DNA of 64,000 nucleotides from Actinomadura mexicana (GTDB lineage: Bacteria; Actinomycetota; Actinomycetes; Streptosporangiales; Streptosporangiaceae), in the NCBI RefSeq assembly GCF_900188105.1, contig NZ_FZNP01000007.1, positions 186,001 to 250,000 on the forward strand. Direction: 5' to 3'. The notes beneath the pieces are model-generated. The model was not told where the DNA came from and made no database searches. It saw only the letters and a list, made by a program, of their open reading frames with translations. Below are positions 50,554-59,565 of this stretch, piece by piece (position 1 is the stretch's first letter; every line of letters begins with the position of its first letter). Position numbers and translations under genes: made by a program.

Positions 50554-51573
50554 ATGACGACGACCGAGGCGGGCAGCACCGAGGCGGGTGGCACCGAGGC
50601 CGGGAGCATCGGAGCGGGAAGCAGGGCGTCCGTACCGTCCGCGCGCACGGCGGAGGCGGGCGGAGGCGCGGGGGACGCGGCGGTGGTGGTCGGGTCGTTG
50701 TCGCCGTCGCGGGCGGGCGATTTCATGACGTGCCCGCTGCTGTACCGGTTCCGGGTGATCGACCGGATCCCGGAGCGGCCGAGCGCCGCGGCCGTGCGGG
50801 GGACGCTGGTGCACGCGGTGCTGGAGCGGCTGTTCGACCTGCCGACCGGGGCGCGCACGCCGGCGGCGGCGCTGGAGATGCTGGCCCCGGAGTGGGACCG
50901 GCTGCTGGAGGCCGAGCCGGAGCTTGCCGGGCTGTTCGAGGACGGCGCCGACGGCGAGGCCGAGCACGCCGAGTGGCTGTCGCAGGCACGGCGGATGGTG
51001 GAGCGGTACTTCACCCTCGAGGACCCGCGCCGGCTGGAGCCGGCCGAGCGCGAGCTGTTCGTGGAGACGGTGCTCGACTCGGGACTGAAGCTTCGCGGGT
51101 ACATCGACCGCGTCGACGTGGCGCCCAGCGGCGACGTGCGGATCGTGGACTACAAGACCGGGACGGCGCCGCGGGCCGACTTCGAGGCGCGGGCCCTGTT
51201 CCAGATGAAGTTCTACGCGCTGGTGCTGTGGCGGCTGCGCGGCCGGGTGCCGCGGCTGCTGCAGCTGATGTACCTGGGCAACGGCGAGATCCTGCGCTAC
51301 GAGCCGGACGAGGCCGACCTGCGCGCCACGCAGCGCAAGGTGGAGGCGCTGTGGCAGGCGATCCGGCGGGCGATGGAGACCGGCGAGTGGCGGGCGCGGG
51401 CGGGGCGGCTGTGCGACTGGTGCGACCACAAGGAGCGCTGCCCGGAGTTCGGCGGCACTCCCCCGCCGCTGCCCGCGGCGCCGGTGGACCGCCCCTCTCC
51501 CGCCGATCTGGAGGAGACCCGCCCGGCCGACGCGCGCGCCGGGGCCGGGGCGCGGGAGCACGACGATCTCTAG
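50554..51573 (+). CDS. RecB-family PD-(D/E)XK nuclease with Fe-S-type cysteines
   Basis: A 339-residue nuclease related to the RecB/AddB C-terminal domain and Cas4. Active-site residues are Asp185 (GYIDRVD) and Asp199-x-Lys201 (VDYKTG). Cys60 (FMTCPLLYRF) with C287, C290 and C296 (CDWCDHKERC) forms the iron-staple pattern of a 4Fe-4S cluster. The first 25 residues are a low-complexity TEAG-type repeat. No helicase partner is adjacent. A homologue occupies the same place next to trmI in Mycobacterium. It is likely a DNA repair nuclease. Confidence 0.93.
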   Translation: MTTTEAGSTEAGGTEAGSIGAGSRASVPSARTAEAGGGAGDAAVVVGSLSPSRAGDFMTCPLLYRFRVIDRIPERPSAAAVRGTLVHAVLERLFDLPTGARTPAAALEMLAPEWDRLLEAEPELAGLFEDGADGEAEHAEWLSQARRMVERYFTLEDPRRLEPAERELFVETVLDSGLKLRGYIDRVDVAPSGDVRIVDYKTGTAPRADFEARALFQMKFYALVLWRLRGRVPRLLQLMYLGNGEILRYEPDEADLRATQRKVEALWQAIRRAMETGEWRARAGRLCDWCDHKERCPEFGGTPPPLPAAPVDRPSPADLEETRPADARAGAGAREHDDL

Positions 51574-51660
51574 TAGCGCCCCCGGCGCGGCCGGGTCATC
51601 CTTGGGGAGGACCGCGGATCCGCGTTCAGGAGGGCTCGGGACCTGCTGCGGCCTCCTAGG

Positions 51661-52893
51661 GTGAGTGTCGTGTCACCCCGCATCCGTGGTCTCCAAACCG
51701 TCCGCGCCTGGCTCAACGCGCGCCCGATGGCGGCCGACGCGTTGCTCGCGCTGGGCGTTCTGGCGGTGGGGCTGCCGCAGCTGTTCCTGGAGGAGCTGCC
51801 TGCCGGCGCGGACTTCGAGCACTTCCGGGCGCCGGACGTCTGGGACGGGCTGCTGGTCACCGCGGTGACGATGGTGCTGGCGTGGCGCCGCCGCCATCCG
51901 ATACCGGTGCTGCTGTTCATCATCGGCGGTGAACTGGTGATGGCGGTGGCGCAGTATCCACCGTCGGTGCCGGACGTGGTGGCGTTCCTGATCGCCGTCT
52001 ACAGCGTCGCGGCGCACCGGGGGCTGGCGCAGAGCGCGCTCGGCGGCGTGACCGCGTTCACCTACTTCCTCACCTACCTGCTGGTGCTGCCGATATCGGT
52101 GGCGCCGGAGGTGCTGATCACCGACTGCGCGCTGGTGATCGGCGTGTGGGTGCTGGGCCGCAACCTGCGGCTGCGCCGGGCGTACTTCGCCGAGCTGGAG
52201 GACCGGGCGGCCCGGCTGGAGCGGGCGCGCGGCACCGACGCGCGGGCCGCGCGCGTGGAGGAGCGGTCCCGGATCGCGCGGGAGCTGCACGACGTCGTGG
52301 CGCACCACGTGAGCGTGATGACCGTGCAGGCGGGCGCCGCGCGGCGGATCATCGACCGGGACCCCGGCAGCGCGCGCGAGGCGATGTCGACGATCGAGGA
52401 GGTCGGGCGGACCGCGCTCAGCGAGATGCGGCGGATCGTCGGCGTACTGCGCACGGACCGCGATCCCGAGCGGGCGGGCCGGGAGCTGGCGCCGCAGCCG
52501 GGCCTCGGCGACCTCGGCGAGCTGCTGGAGCACGTGCGGGAGACGGGCCTGTCGGTGCAGCTGTGGATGGAGGGCGAGGCGCGGCCGCCGTCCCCCGGCG
52601 TGGACGTGGCGGCGTTCCGCCTGATCCAGGAGGCGCTGACGAACACGCTGAAGCACGCGGGGCCGCAGGCGCGGGCCTGGGTGCGGCTGTACTACGGCGA
52701 CAGCGACCTGACGGTGGAGATCGAGGACGACGGGCGCGGAACGGCGACGTTCATGGCCGACAACGGGGACAATCCCGGGCACGGCCTGGTCGGCATGTAC
52801 GAGCGGGTCGCGCTGTACGGTGGCGAGTTGAAGATCGGGCCGCGGGTCGGCGGCGGATTCGGCGTGCGGGCCCGGTTCCCGCTGGAGCCGTGA
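51661..52893 (+). CDS. Sensor histidine kinase (NarX/DesK-like, HisKA_3)
   Basis: A 410-residue membrane kinase. Four or more hydrophobic segments occupy about 25-165 with no large extracellular domain, so it may sense the membrane itself. The dimerisation helix has the phospho-acceptor His210 in ARELHDVVAHHVSVM. The ATP-binding region includes LIQEALTNTLKHAG, EIEDDGRG and GHGLVGMYERV. GTG 51661 is used; a second GTG at 51670 is possible. The response regulator gene follows after 110 bases and is its evident partner. Confidence 0.94.
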   Translation: MSVVSPRIRGLQTVRAWLNARPMAADALLALGVLAVGLPQLFLEELPAGADFEHFRAPDVWDGLLVTAVTMVLAWRRRHPIPVLLFIIGGELVMAVAQYPPSVPDVVAFLIAVYSVAAHRGLAQSALGGVTAFTYFLTYLLVLPISVAPEVLITDCALVIGVWVLGRNLRLRRAYFAELEDRAARLERARGTDARAARVEERSRIARELHDVVAHHVSVMTVQAGAARRIIDRDPGSAREAMSTIEEVGRTALSEMRRIVGVLRTDRDPERAGRELAPQPGLGDLGELLEHVRETGLSVQLWMEGEARPPSPGVDVAAFRLIQEALTNTLKHAGPQARAWVRLYYGDSDLTVEIEDDGRGTATFMADNGDNPGHGLVGMYERVALYGGELKIGPRVGGGFGVRARFPLEP

Positions 52894-53003
52894 GCCGTGC
52901 GAGGCCGTAGGTTGGGGCAGGAGCGCCGCGGACGCGGCGGTCCGGTGAGGGCGAGGAGCGCGACGATGAACGGTCCGGGACGGCGACCGGCGGGGGCTGC
53001 CCG

Positions 53004-53684
53004 ATGACCACGGTACGGGTGCTGCTCGTCGACGACCAGCCGCTGCTGCGGACGGGGTTCCGGCTCATCCTGGAGGCGGAGGCCGACATCGCCGTCGTCG
53101 GGGAGGCCGGGGAAGGCGCGACCGCGGTGGAGCTGACCCGGTCGCTGCTGCCGGACGTGGTGCTGATGGACATCCGGATGCCGGGGGTGGACGGCATCGA
53201 GGCGACCCGCCGGATCGTCCGTGACGGCGCGGCCTCGCACGACCCCCGGGTGCTGATTCTGACGACGTTCGACCTGGACGAGTACGTCATCGAGGCCGTC
53301 CGGGCGGGCGCCAGCGGCTTCCTGCTCAAGGACTCCCCGCCGGAGGACCTGGTGCAGGCGATCCGCATCGTGGCGGCGGGCGACGCGATCGTGGCGCCGT
53401 CGGTGACGCGGCGCCTGCTGGACAAGTTCGCCACCCGGCTGCCGGCCGTCCGGGACGCGGCGCCCCCGCCCGGGCTCGACACCCTGACCGAGCGCGAGCG
53501 CGAGGTGCTGTCGCACGTGGCCCGCGGCCAGTCCAACGCCGAGATCGCGGCGGAGCTCGTGGTGAGCGAGACCACGGTGAAGACGCACGTCGGGAACGTG
53601 CTGGCCAAGCTCGGCCTGCGCGACCGCGTGCAGGCCGTGGTGTACGCGTACGAGACGGGGCTGAGCAGGCCCGGCCAGGGCTGA
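53004..53684 (+). CDS. NarL/FixJ-family response regulator
   Basis: A 226-residue regulator with receiver domain (1-125; acidic pocket VDDQ, phospho-acceptor Asp56 in LMDIRMPG, switch Thr in LILTTFD, Lys in LLKDSP) and LuxR-type helix-turn-helix (about 155-215: LTEREREVLSHVARGQSNAE). It should be phosphorylated by the kinase encoded upstream and act on promoters nearby, most plausibly the ABC transporter 240 bases downstream. Confidence 0.95.
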   Translation: MTTVRVLLVDDQPLLRTGFRLILEAEADIAVVGEAGEGATAVELTRSLLPDVVLMDIRMPGVDGIEATRRIVRDGAASHDPRVLILTTFDLDEYVIEAVRAGASGFLLKDSPPEDLVQAIRIVAAGDAIVAPSVTRRLLDKFATRLPAVRDAAPPPGLDTLTEREREVLSHVARGQSNAEIAAELVVSETTVKTHVGNVLAKLGLRDRVQAVVYAYETGLSRPGQG

Positions 53685-53924
53685 CGCGCGGGCCGGGGCG
53701 CCGGTCTCGGGGTCGATCCCTGAGGCGTCCCTGGCTTTGGTCGGCGGAGGTCTACTCCGGTAGGACGACGGACGGCGGGCTTCTCCTGCCGTGGGTGGAC
53801 GGGCAAGTCCGTTCCTGGGGTCCAGGAAACCGGTTTGTTCGGCTTCTAGGGTTTTGGAAGTCGGATCGCCGGGGGCACGGCGCGGTCCGGACGCATTCCT
53901 GCTCACTCACCCACGGGAGTACAC

Positions 53925-54752
53925 GTGACGAACACCGCCCCATCGACCGCCGGCGCGGACGCGCCCGGGGCGGGCGACTTCGCCGCTCGAACCCAGCAGA
54001 TCGCGAAGGTCTACGGGCGCGGCGACGCCCAGGTCGTCGCGCTCGACGCGGTCACCGTCGGCATTCCCCGCGGCCGGTTCACCGCGATCATGGGCCCCTC
54101 CGGATCCGGCAAGTCCACCCTGATGCACTGCATGGCGGGGCTGGACTCGGTGGACTCCGGGCAGGTCTTCATCGGCGACACCGAGGTGACCCGGCTCAAG
54201 GACAAGCAGCTCACCCGGCTGCGCCGCGACAAGATCGGCTTCATCTTCCAGGCGTTCAACCTGGTGCCGACCCTGACCGCGCTGGAGAACATCACGCTGC
54301 CGATGGACATCGCCGGCCGCAAGGCCGACCAGGAGTGGCTGGACTCGGTGATCGACACGGTGGGGCTGCGGCCGCGGCTCAAGCACCGTCCCACCGAGCT
54401 GTCCGGCGGGCAGCAGCAGCGGGTGGCGTGCGCCCGCGCCCTGGCGTCCCGCCCGGAGATCATCTTCGCGGACGAGCCGACCGGGAACCTGGACTCGCGC
54501 TCGGGCGCCGAGGTCCTCGGCTTCCTGCGCGACTCGGTGCGGCGGATGGGGCAGACCATCGTGATGGTCACCCACGACCCGTCCGCAGCCGCCTACGCCG
54601 ACCAGGTGCTGTTCCTGTCCGACGGACAGATCGTCGACACCATGACCGAGCCGACCGCCGAGCGGGTGCTGGAGCGCATGAAGGGCTTCGACGCCGGCGG
54701 CCACAACACCCGTCCCGCGGGCAGGCCCGAATCCGGGGTGTCGGCGCGATGA
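53925..54752 (+). CDS. MacB/LolD-type ABC transporter ATP-binding protein
   Basis: A 275-residue ATPase. Walker A is GPSGSGKST, the Q-loop is FIFQAFNLVPTL, the signature is LSGGQQQR, Walker B is IIFADEPTGNLD, and the switch is VTHDPSAAAYAD. The group couples to FtsX-like permeases that act as mechanotransmitters in drug or peptide extrusion. The GTG start follows GGGAG (53916-53920). Its stop overlaps the permease ATG by four bases. The 240-base leader is the likely binding place of the response regulator. Confidence 0.95.
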   Translation: MTNTAPSTAGADAPGAGDFAARTQQIAKVYGRGDAQVVALDAVTVGIPRGRFTAIMGPSGSGKSTLMHCMAGLDSVDSGQVFIGDTEVTRLKDKQLTRLRRDKIGFIFQAFNLVPTLTALENITLPMDIAGRKADQEWLDSVIDTVGLRPRLKHRPTELSGGQQQRVACARALASRPEIIFADEPTGNLDSRSGAEVLGFLRDSVRRMGQTIVMVTHDPSAAAYADQVLFLSDGQIVDTMTEPTAERVLERMKGFDAGGHNTRPAGRPESGVSAR

Positions 54753-57250
54753 TGGGCAAGGTCACGCTCCGCAACCTCGCGGCGCACAAGATCAGACTGG
54801 TGCTGACGGCCGTCGCGGTGATCCTCGGCGTCGCGTTCGTGGCGGGCACGCTGATCTTCACCGACAGCATGAACAAGCAGTTCGACGACCTGTTCAGCCG
54901 GATCGGCACGAACGTGGCCGTCGACGTGCGGGCCAAGAAGGTCATCGAGGGCGACGACGACGGGATGGCGGCGCAGCCGGTCCCGGCGACCGTGCTGAGG
55001 ACCCTGCAGGGCATCGACGGCGTCAAGGACCCCAAGGGCAACGTCAACGGGTACGCCGCCGTCGTCGGCAAGGACGGAAAGATCATCGGGACGGCGCAGG
55101 ACGGGCCGCCCCAGATCGGGACGAACTGGTCGACGGGCGGGACCTACGACCTGGCGTCGGGCCGCGCCCCGCAGGGGCCGGACGAGGTCGTCATCGACGC
55201 CAAGAGCGCGGAGAAGGGCAAGCTCGCGGTCGGCGACACCACCCGGGTCCTCACCGCCGGGCCGCCCGCCCGCATGCGGATCGTCGGGCTGGTCGACGCC
55301 GGGAACCTGATGGGCGCGACCCTCACCGGGTTCGACACCCCGACCGCGCAGCGGCTGATGCTGAAGCCCGGCTACTTCAGCGACATCGAGATGGGCTCCA
55401 CCGGCCCGTCCCAGACCGAGCTGCGCGACCGGGTCGCCAAGGCGCTGCCGCAGAACCTGGAGGCCGTCACCGGCGAGAAGCTCCGCGAGGAGTCCAAGAG
55501 CGACATCGCCGCGATGATGAGCTTCTTCCGCACGTTCCTGCTCGTGTTCGCGCTCATCTCGATCTTCGTCGGATCGTTCATCATCTTCAACACGTTCTCG
55601 ATGCTGGTCGCGCAGCGGACCCGCGAGCTGGCGCTGCTGCGCGCGATCGGCGCGGCCCGCGGCCAGGTGACGCGGGCGGTGATCGGCGAGGCCGTCGCGG
55701 TCGGCGTGGTGGGATCCACCCTCGGCCTCGCGGCCGGCGCGGGCCTGGCCTCCCTGCTGCAGACGCAGATGGGCGACGCCGGGGCGGGCGGGCTGACCTT
55801 CACCGCGACGCCGGTGATCTGGGCGTACGCGGTGGGCATCGTGGTGACGGTCGTGTCGGCCTACTTCCCGGCCCGCCGCGCCGCGAAGATCCCGCCGGTG
55901 GCGGCGATGCGCGACGACGTCGCGCTTCCCCAGCGGTCGCTGCGGATCCGGATCGCGCTCGGCTCCCTGCTCACCCTCGTGGGCGCGGGCCTCATCGGCG
56001 TCGGCCTCGCCGGGAACGGCGGGAACCCGGTGGTGCCGGTGGGCGCCGGCGCGTTCGCGGTCTTCATCGGCATCGCCATGCTCGCCCCGGTGATCAGCGT
56101 GCCGGTCATGAAGGTGCTCGGCGCGCCGTTCGCGCGGCTGATGGGCCCGCCCGGGCGCCTCGCGCGGCAGAACGCCCTGCGCAACCCGCGCCGCACCGCC
56201 GCCACGGCCGCCGCGCTGATGATCGGGCTGGCCCTGATCACCACGGTCAACGTGCTGGGCGCGACGATGCGGGCCTCGATCGACGAGCAGGTCGACGCGC
56301 AGTTCGGTGCCGACTACCTCGTCGAGGTCCAGGGCGCGGGCGGCATCAGCGCCGAGGCGGCACAGCAGGTCCGGGCGACGCCCGGGGTGACCTCCTCGTC
56401 CCCCACCTACGAGGGCGATGCCAAGATCGATAATAAGAAGGCCTGGTACATGTCCGGCGACGCGGCAGTGATCGCCAAGGCGGCCAAGCTGAAGATCACC
56501 TCCGGTGGCACCGACCTCGGCGACGCCGGGATCATGGTGGACGAGGCCACCGCGAAGGACCGCGGGTGGAAGGTCGGGGCGGCGGTCCCGGTGCAGTTCA
56601 CCGACGGGCGGACCGAGCGGCTGACGCTGACGGGCGTGTACGCCAAGAGCGACCTGGTCGGTCCCCGCCTGATCTCCCAGCAGGCGCACCTGCGGCACAC
56701 GGTGCGGCCGGCCGTGACCGCGGTCCTGGTGGACGCCTCGGCGCCGTCCGCGGCGACGAAGAGCGCGCTGGAGTCGTCGCTGAAGGACTACCCGAACCTG
56801 AAGGTGTCGGACCAGGCGTCGCTGAAGGCCGACGCCCGCAAGCAGGTCGACGGGTTCGTGACGTTCCTGACGATCCTGCTGGTGATGTCCGTCATCATCG
56901 CCGCCGTCGGAGTGATCAACACCCTGGCGCTGTCGGTGATCGAGCGGACCCGGGAGATCGGGCTGCTGCGCGCGATCGGGATCTCCCGGCGGCAGCTGCG
57001 CCGCATGGTCCGGCTGGAGTCCATCATGATCGCGGTCTTCGGCGCGGTGCTCGGCATGGGCATCGGGGTGGCGTTCGGCGCGGCGCTGCAGAACGCCCTC
57101 GCGGACAAGGGCCTCGGGGTCCTCGCCGTGCCGTACGCGACCCTGGGCATCTACCTGGTGGTCGCCGCGGTCATCGGTGTGCTGGCGGCCCTCTGGCCGG
57201 CGTGGCGCGCGGGCCGCATGGACGTCCTCAAGGCCATCTCCACCGAGTAG
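54749..57250 (+). CDS. FtsX/MacB-type ABC transporter permease
   Basis: An 833-residue permease with two FtsX-like halves. Hydrophobic segments include one near the N-terminus (IRLVLTAVAVILGVAFVAG), a bundle at about 255-400, and a C-terminal bundle at about 700-820. Large extracytoplasmic domains occupy about 45-250 and 500-690. The repeated cytoplasmic motif ERTREIGLLRAIG (and QRTRELALLRAIG in the first half) is the family hallmark. It ends with ATP-contacting MDVLKAIS. With the ATPase it forms an exporter or envelope-stress mechanotransmission complex. Confidence 0.95.
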   Translation: MMGKVTLRNLAAHKIRLVLTAVAVILGVAFVAGTLIFTDSMNKQFDDLFSRIGTNVAVDVRAKKVIEGDDDGMAAQPVPATVLRTLQGIDGVKDPKGNVNGYAAVVGKDGKIIGTAQDGPPQIGTNWSTGGTYDLASGRAPQGPDEVVIDAKSAEKGKLAVGDTTRVLTAGPPARMRIVGLVDAGNLMGATLTGFDTPTAQRLMLKPGYFSDIEMGSTGPSQTELRDRVAKALPQNLEAVTGEKLREESKSDIAAMMSFFRTFLLVFALISIFVGSFIIFNTFSMLVAQRTRELALLRAIGAARGQVTRAVIGEAVAVGVVGSTLGLAAGAGLASLLQTQMGDAGAGGLTFTATPVIWAYAVGIVVTVVSAYFPARRAAKIPPVAAMRDDVALPQRSLRIRIALGSLLTLVGAGLIGVGLAGNGGNPVVPVGAGAFAVFIGIAMLAPVISVPVMKVLGAPFARLMGPPGRLARQNALRNPRRTAATAAALMIGLALITTVNVLGATMRASIDEQVDAQFGADYLVEVQGAGGISAEAAQQVRATPGVTSSSPTYEGDAKIDNKKAWYMSGDAAVIAKAAKLKITSGGTDLGDAGIMVDEATAKDRGWKVGAAVPVQFTDGRTERLTLTGVYAKSDLVGPRLISQQAHLRHTVRPAVTAVLVDASAPSAATKSALESSLKDYPNLKVSDQASLKADARKQVDGFVTFLTILLVMSVIIAAVGVINTLALSVIERTREIGLLRAIGISRRQLRRMVRLESIMIAVFGAVLGMGIGVAFGAALQNALADKGLGVLAVPYATLGIYLVVAAVIGVLAALWPAWRAGRMDVLKAISTE

Positions 57251-57265
57251 CCCCGGGCCTGCGGC

Positions 57266-57314
57266 CATGAGGAAAGGCCCGGTCCCCCTCGCGGGGACCG
57301 GGCCTTTCCTCATG
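57266..57314. terminator. Bidirectional terminator between ABC operons
   Basis: A perfect 22-base inverted repeat (57266-57287 and 57293-57314) with a five-base loop lies between the permease stop at 57250 and the peptide-ATPase stop at 57335. It contains internal AAAGG/CCTTT, giving a short T-rich stretch in either direction. Confidence 0.85.
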
Positions 57315-57334
57315 CGCGAGACGCGCCTGGCGGG

Positions 57335-58501
57335 CTACTCCGCGGGCTCCGGGTCGTCGGCCGGGGCCGGGTCGGCGGCCGGCACCACGGGCGCCACCGC
57401 GGCCTTGGCGACCGCGTCGGTCGCGCTGACCGTGGTGTTCTCCGGGAAGTGGCAGGCGGCCAGGTGGCCCGGGCTGAGCTCCACCAGCGGCGGCTCCACC
57501 TGCTTGCAGATGTCCTGCGCCTTCCAGCACCGCGTGTGGAAGCGGCAGGCGGGCGGCGGGTCGAGCGGGCTCGGCACGTCGCCCTGCAGCCGGATCCGCT
57601 TGCGGTCCCCGCGCTCGCTCGGGTCGGGGATCGGCACCGCCGACAGCAGCGCGTTGGTGTAGGGGTGCATGGGCCGCTCGTACAGGTCCGCCCGGTCGGC
57701 CAGCTCGACGAGCTTGCCGAGGTACATGACGGCGACGCGGTCGGAGATGTGCCGGACGACCGACAGGTCGTGCGCGATCACCACGTAGGTGAGGTCGAGC
57801 TCGTTCTGCAGGTCCTCCAGCAGGTTGACGACCTGCGCCTGCACCGACACGTCCAGCGCCGACACCGGCTCGTCCGCGACGATCAGCTTCGGCTTGAGGG
57901 CCAGGGTGCGGGCGATGCCGATGCGCTGCCGCTGACCGCCGGAGAACTCGTGCGGGTAGCGGTTGTAGTGCTCGGGGTTCAGCCCGACCAGCTCCAGGAT
58001 CTCCTGGACGGCCTTCTTGACGCCCTCTTTGGCCTCGATGTTCTGCAGCCGGAAGGGCGCCCCGACGATCGCGCCGACCGTCTTGCGCGGGTTCAGCGAC
58101 GAGTACGGATCCTGGAAGATCATCTGGATGTCCCGGCGGAGCGGCCGGAGCCGCCCCTGCGACATCTTGGTGATGTCCTGGCCCTCGAAAGTGATCTTGC
58201 CGAAGCTCGGCTCCAGCAGCCGCATGATCATGCGGCCGGTGGTGGACTTGCCGCAGCCCGACTCGCCCACCAGCCCGAGCGTCTCGCCCTTGCGGACCGA
58301 GAACGACACGCCGTCGACGGCCTTGACCGCCGCGACCTGCCGGCGCAGCAGCCCCGCGGTGACGGGGAAGTGCTTGCCGAGGTTCTCCACCTCCAGCAGC
58401 GGCTCGCCGTCCCGCACGGGACGGGTCTCCGCGGCCGGACGGGTCTCGTCGGCCGGGGTCTTCGTTGTGTTCACAGTCTCGTTCCCACCCGTGCTCGTCA
58501 C
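57335..58501 (-). CDS. Peptide ABC transporter ATP-binding protein (DppF/OppF type)
   Basis: A 388-residue ATPase, last gene of the importer operon. Walker A is GESGCGKST, the signature is FSGGQRQR, Walker B is LIVADEPVSALD, and the switch is IAHDLSVVRHISD. The C-terminal oligopeptide-transporter domain has the Cys pattern CRFHTRCWKAQDIC, with a further Cys in AACHF, which in this family binds an Fe-S cluster. GTG 58501 overlaps the upstream ATPase stop by four bases. An Ala/Pro-rich tail ends the protein. Confidence 0.95.
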   Translation of the reverse strand: MTSTGGNETVNTTKTPADETRPAAETRPVRDGEPLLEVENLGKHFPVTAGLLRRQVAAVKAVDGVSFSVRKGETLGLVGESGCGKSTTGRMIMRLLEPSFGKITFEGQDITKMSQGRLRPLRRDIQMIFQDPYSSLNPRKTVGAIVGAPFRLQNIEAKEGVKKAVQEILELVGLNPEHYNRYPHEFSGGQRQRIGIARTLALKPKLIVADEPVSALDVSVQAQVVNLLEDLQNELDLTYVVIAHDLSVVRHISDRVAVMYLGKLVELADRADLYERPMHPYTNALLSAVPIPDPSERGDRKRIRLQGDVPSPLDPPPACRFHTRCWKAQDICKQVEPPLVELSPGHLAACHFPENTTVSATDAVAKAAVAPVVPAADPAPADDPEPAE

Positions 58502-59565
58502 AGCTTGGCCCGGATCTCGTCGTTCCAGATCTGCCGCTTCTTCTCCAGCGGGAGATGGCACGCCGCCTTGTGGCCGGGCTCGGCCTCGACCAGCTGGGGC
58601 CGCTCGGTCGTGCTCTTGTCGCCGTTGAGGTCACTGTAGGGGCAGCGCGGATGGAACGCGCACCCCGACGGCACGTTGATCAGGCTCGGCGGCGCCCCCT
58701 CGATCGGCATCAGCCGCTCCGAGCGCTCCCGGTCCAGCCTCGGCATCGAGCCGAGCAGCCCCCAGGTGTAGGGGTGCAGCGGCTGGTGGAACGCGTCGTC
58801 GACGGAGGCGTACTCCACCGCGCGGCCCGCGTACATCACCAGGATGTCGTCGGACAGCTCGGCGACCACCCCGAGGTCGTGGGTGATCATGATGACGGCG
58901 GAGTTGAACTCCTGCTGCAGGTCCCGGATCAGGTCCAGGATCTGCGCCTGGACCGTCACGTCCAGTGCGGTGGTCGGCTCGTCGGCGATCAGCAGCTCGG
59001 GGTCGCAGGACAGCGCCATCGCGATCATCGCGCGCTGCCGCATGCCGCCGGAGAACTGGTGCGGGTAGTCGTCCACCCGCTTGTCCGGCTTGGGGATGCC
59101 GACCTTGCCGAGCATGTCGATGGCGTGCTTGCGGGCCACCGACTTGGACACGTCGTTGTGCACCCGGTAGGCCTCGATGATCTGGTGGCCGACGGTGTAG
59201 AAGGGGTGCATCGACGACAGCGGGTCCTGGAAGATCATCGCCATGTCGCGGCCGCGGAGCCGGCGCACCTCGGACTGCGAGGCGCCGACGATCTCCTTGC
59301 CGTCCAGCCAGATCTCCCCGGACACGTCGGCGTTGCGCCGGTTGTGCAGGCCGAGGATGCCGAGGCTGGTCACGCTCTTGCCGGAGCCCGACTCGCCCAC
59401 GATCCCGAGCGTGCGGCCGCGCTCCAGCTGGAACGACAGCCCGTCGACGGACTTGACCAGGCCGTCGTCCGTCGGGAAATGGATCTTGAGATCGCGGACC
59501 TCGAGGAACGCGCTCGGGGCCTCGCCGGTGCCCGCGGTCTCCGCGGCGGGCGCGGTGCCGGTCAT
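58498..59565 (-). CDS. Peptide ABC transporter ATP-binding protein (DppD/OppD type)
   Basis: A 355-residue ATPase partner of the DppF-like protein. Walker A is GESGSGKSV, the signature is FSGGMRQR, Walker B is LLIADEPTTALD, and the switch is ITHDLGVVAELSD. The C-terminal domain has CAFHPRCPYSD with a later Cys in AACHLP, the same cluster-binding pattern. Its ATG shares one base with the stop of the permease gene upstream. Confidence 0.95.
   Translation of the reverse strand: MTGTAPAAETAGTGEAPSAFLEVRDLKIHFPTDDGLVKSVDGLSFQLERGRTLGIVGESGSGKSVTSLGILGLHNRRNADVSGEIWLDGKEIVGASQSEVRRLRGRDMAMIFQDPLSSMHPFYTVGHQIIEAYRVHNDVSKSVARKHAIDMLGKVGIPKPDKRVDDYPHQFSGGMRQRAMIAMALSCDPELLIADEPTTALDVTVQAQILDLIRDLQQEFNSAVIMITHDLGVVAELSDDILVMYAGRAVEYASVDDAFHQPLHPYTWGLLGSMPRLDRERSERLMPIEGAPPSLINVPSGCAFHPRCPYSDLNGDKSTTERPQLVEAEPGHKAACHLPLEKKRQIWNDEIRAKL

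Noticed and set aside
30724..51573. The Pup-proteasome cluster as a new system
   Set aside because: Every core member and the gene order are well known from Mycobacterium and Streptomyces; it is reported as described biology.
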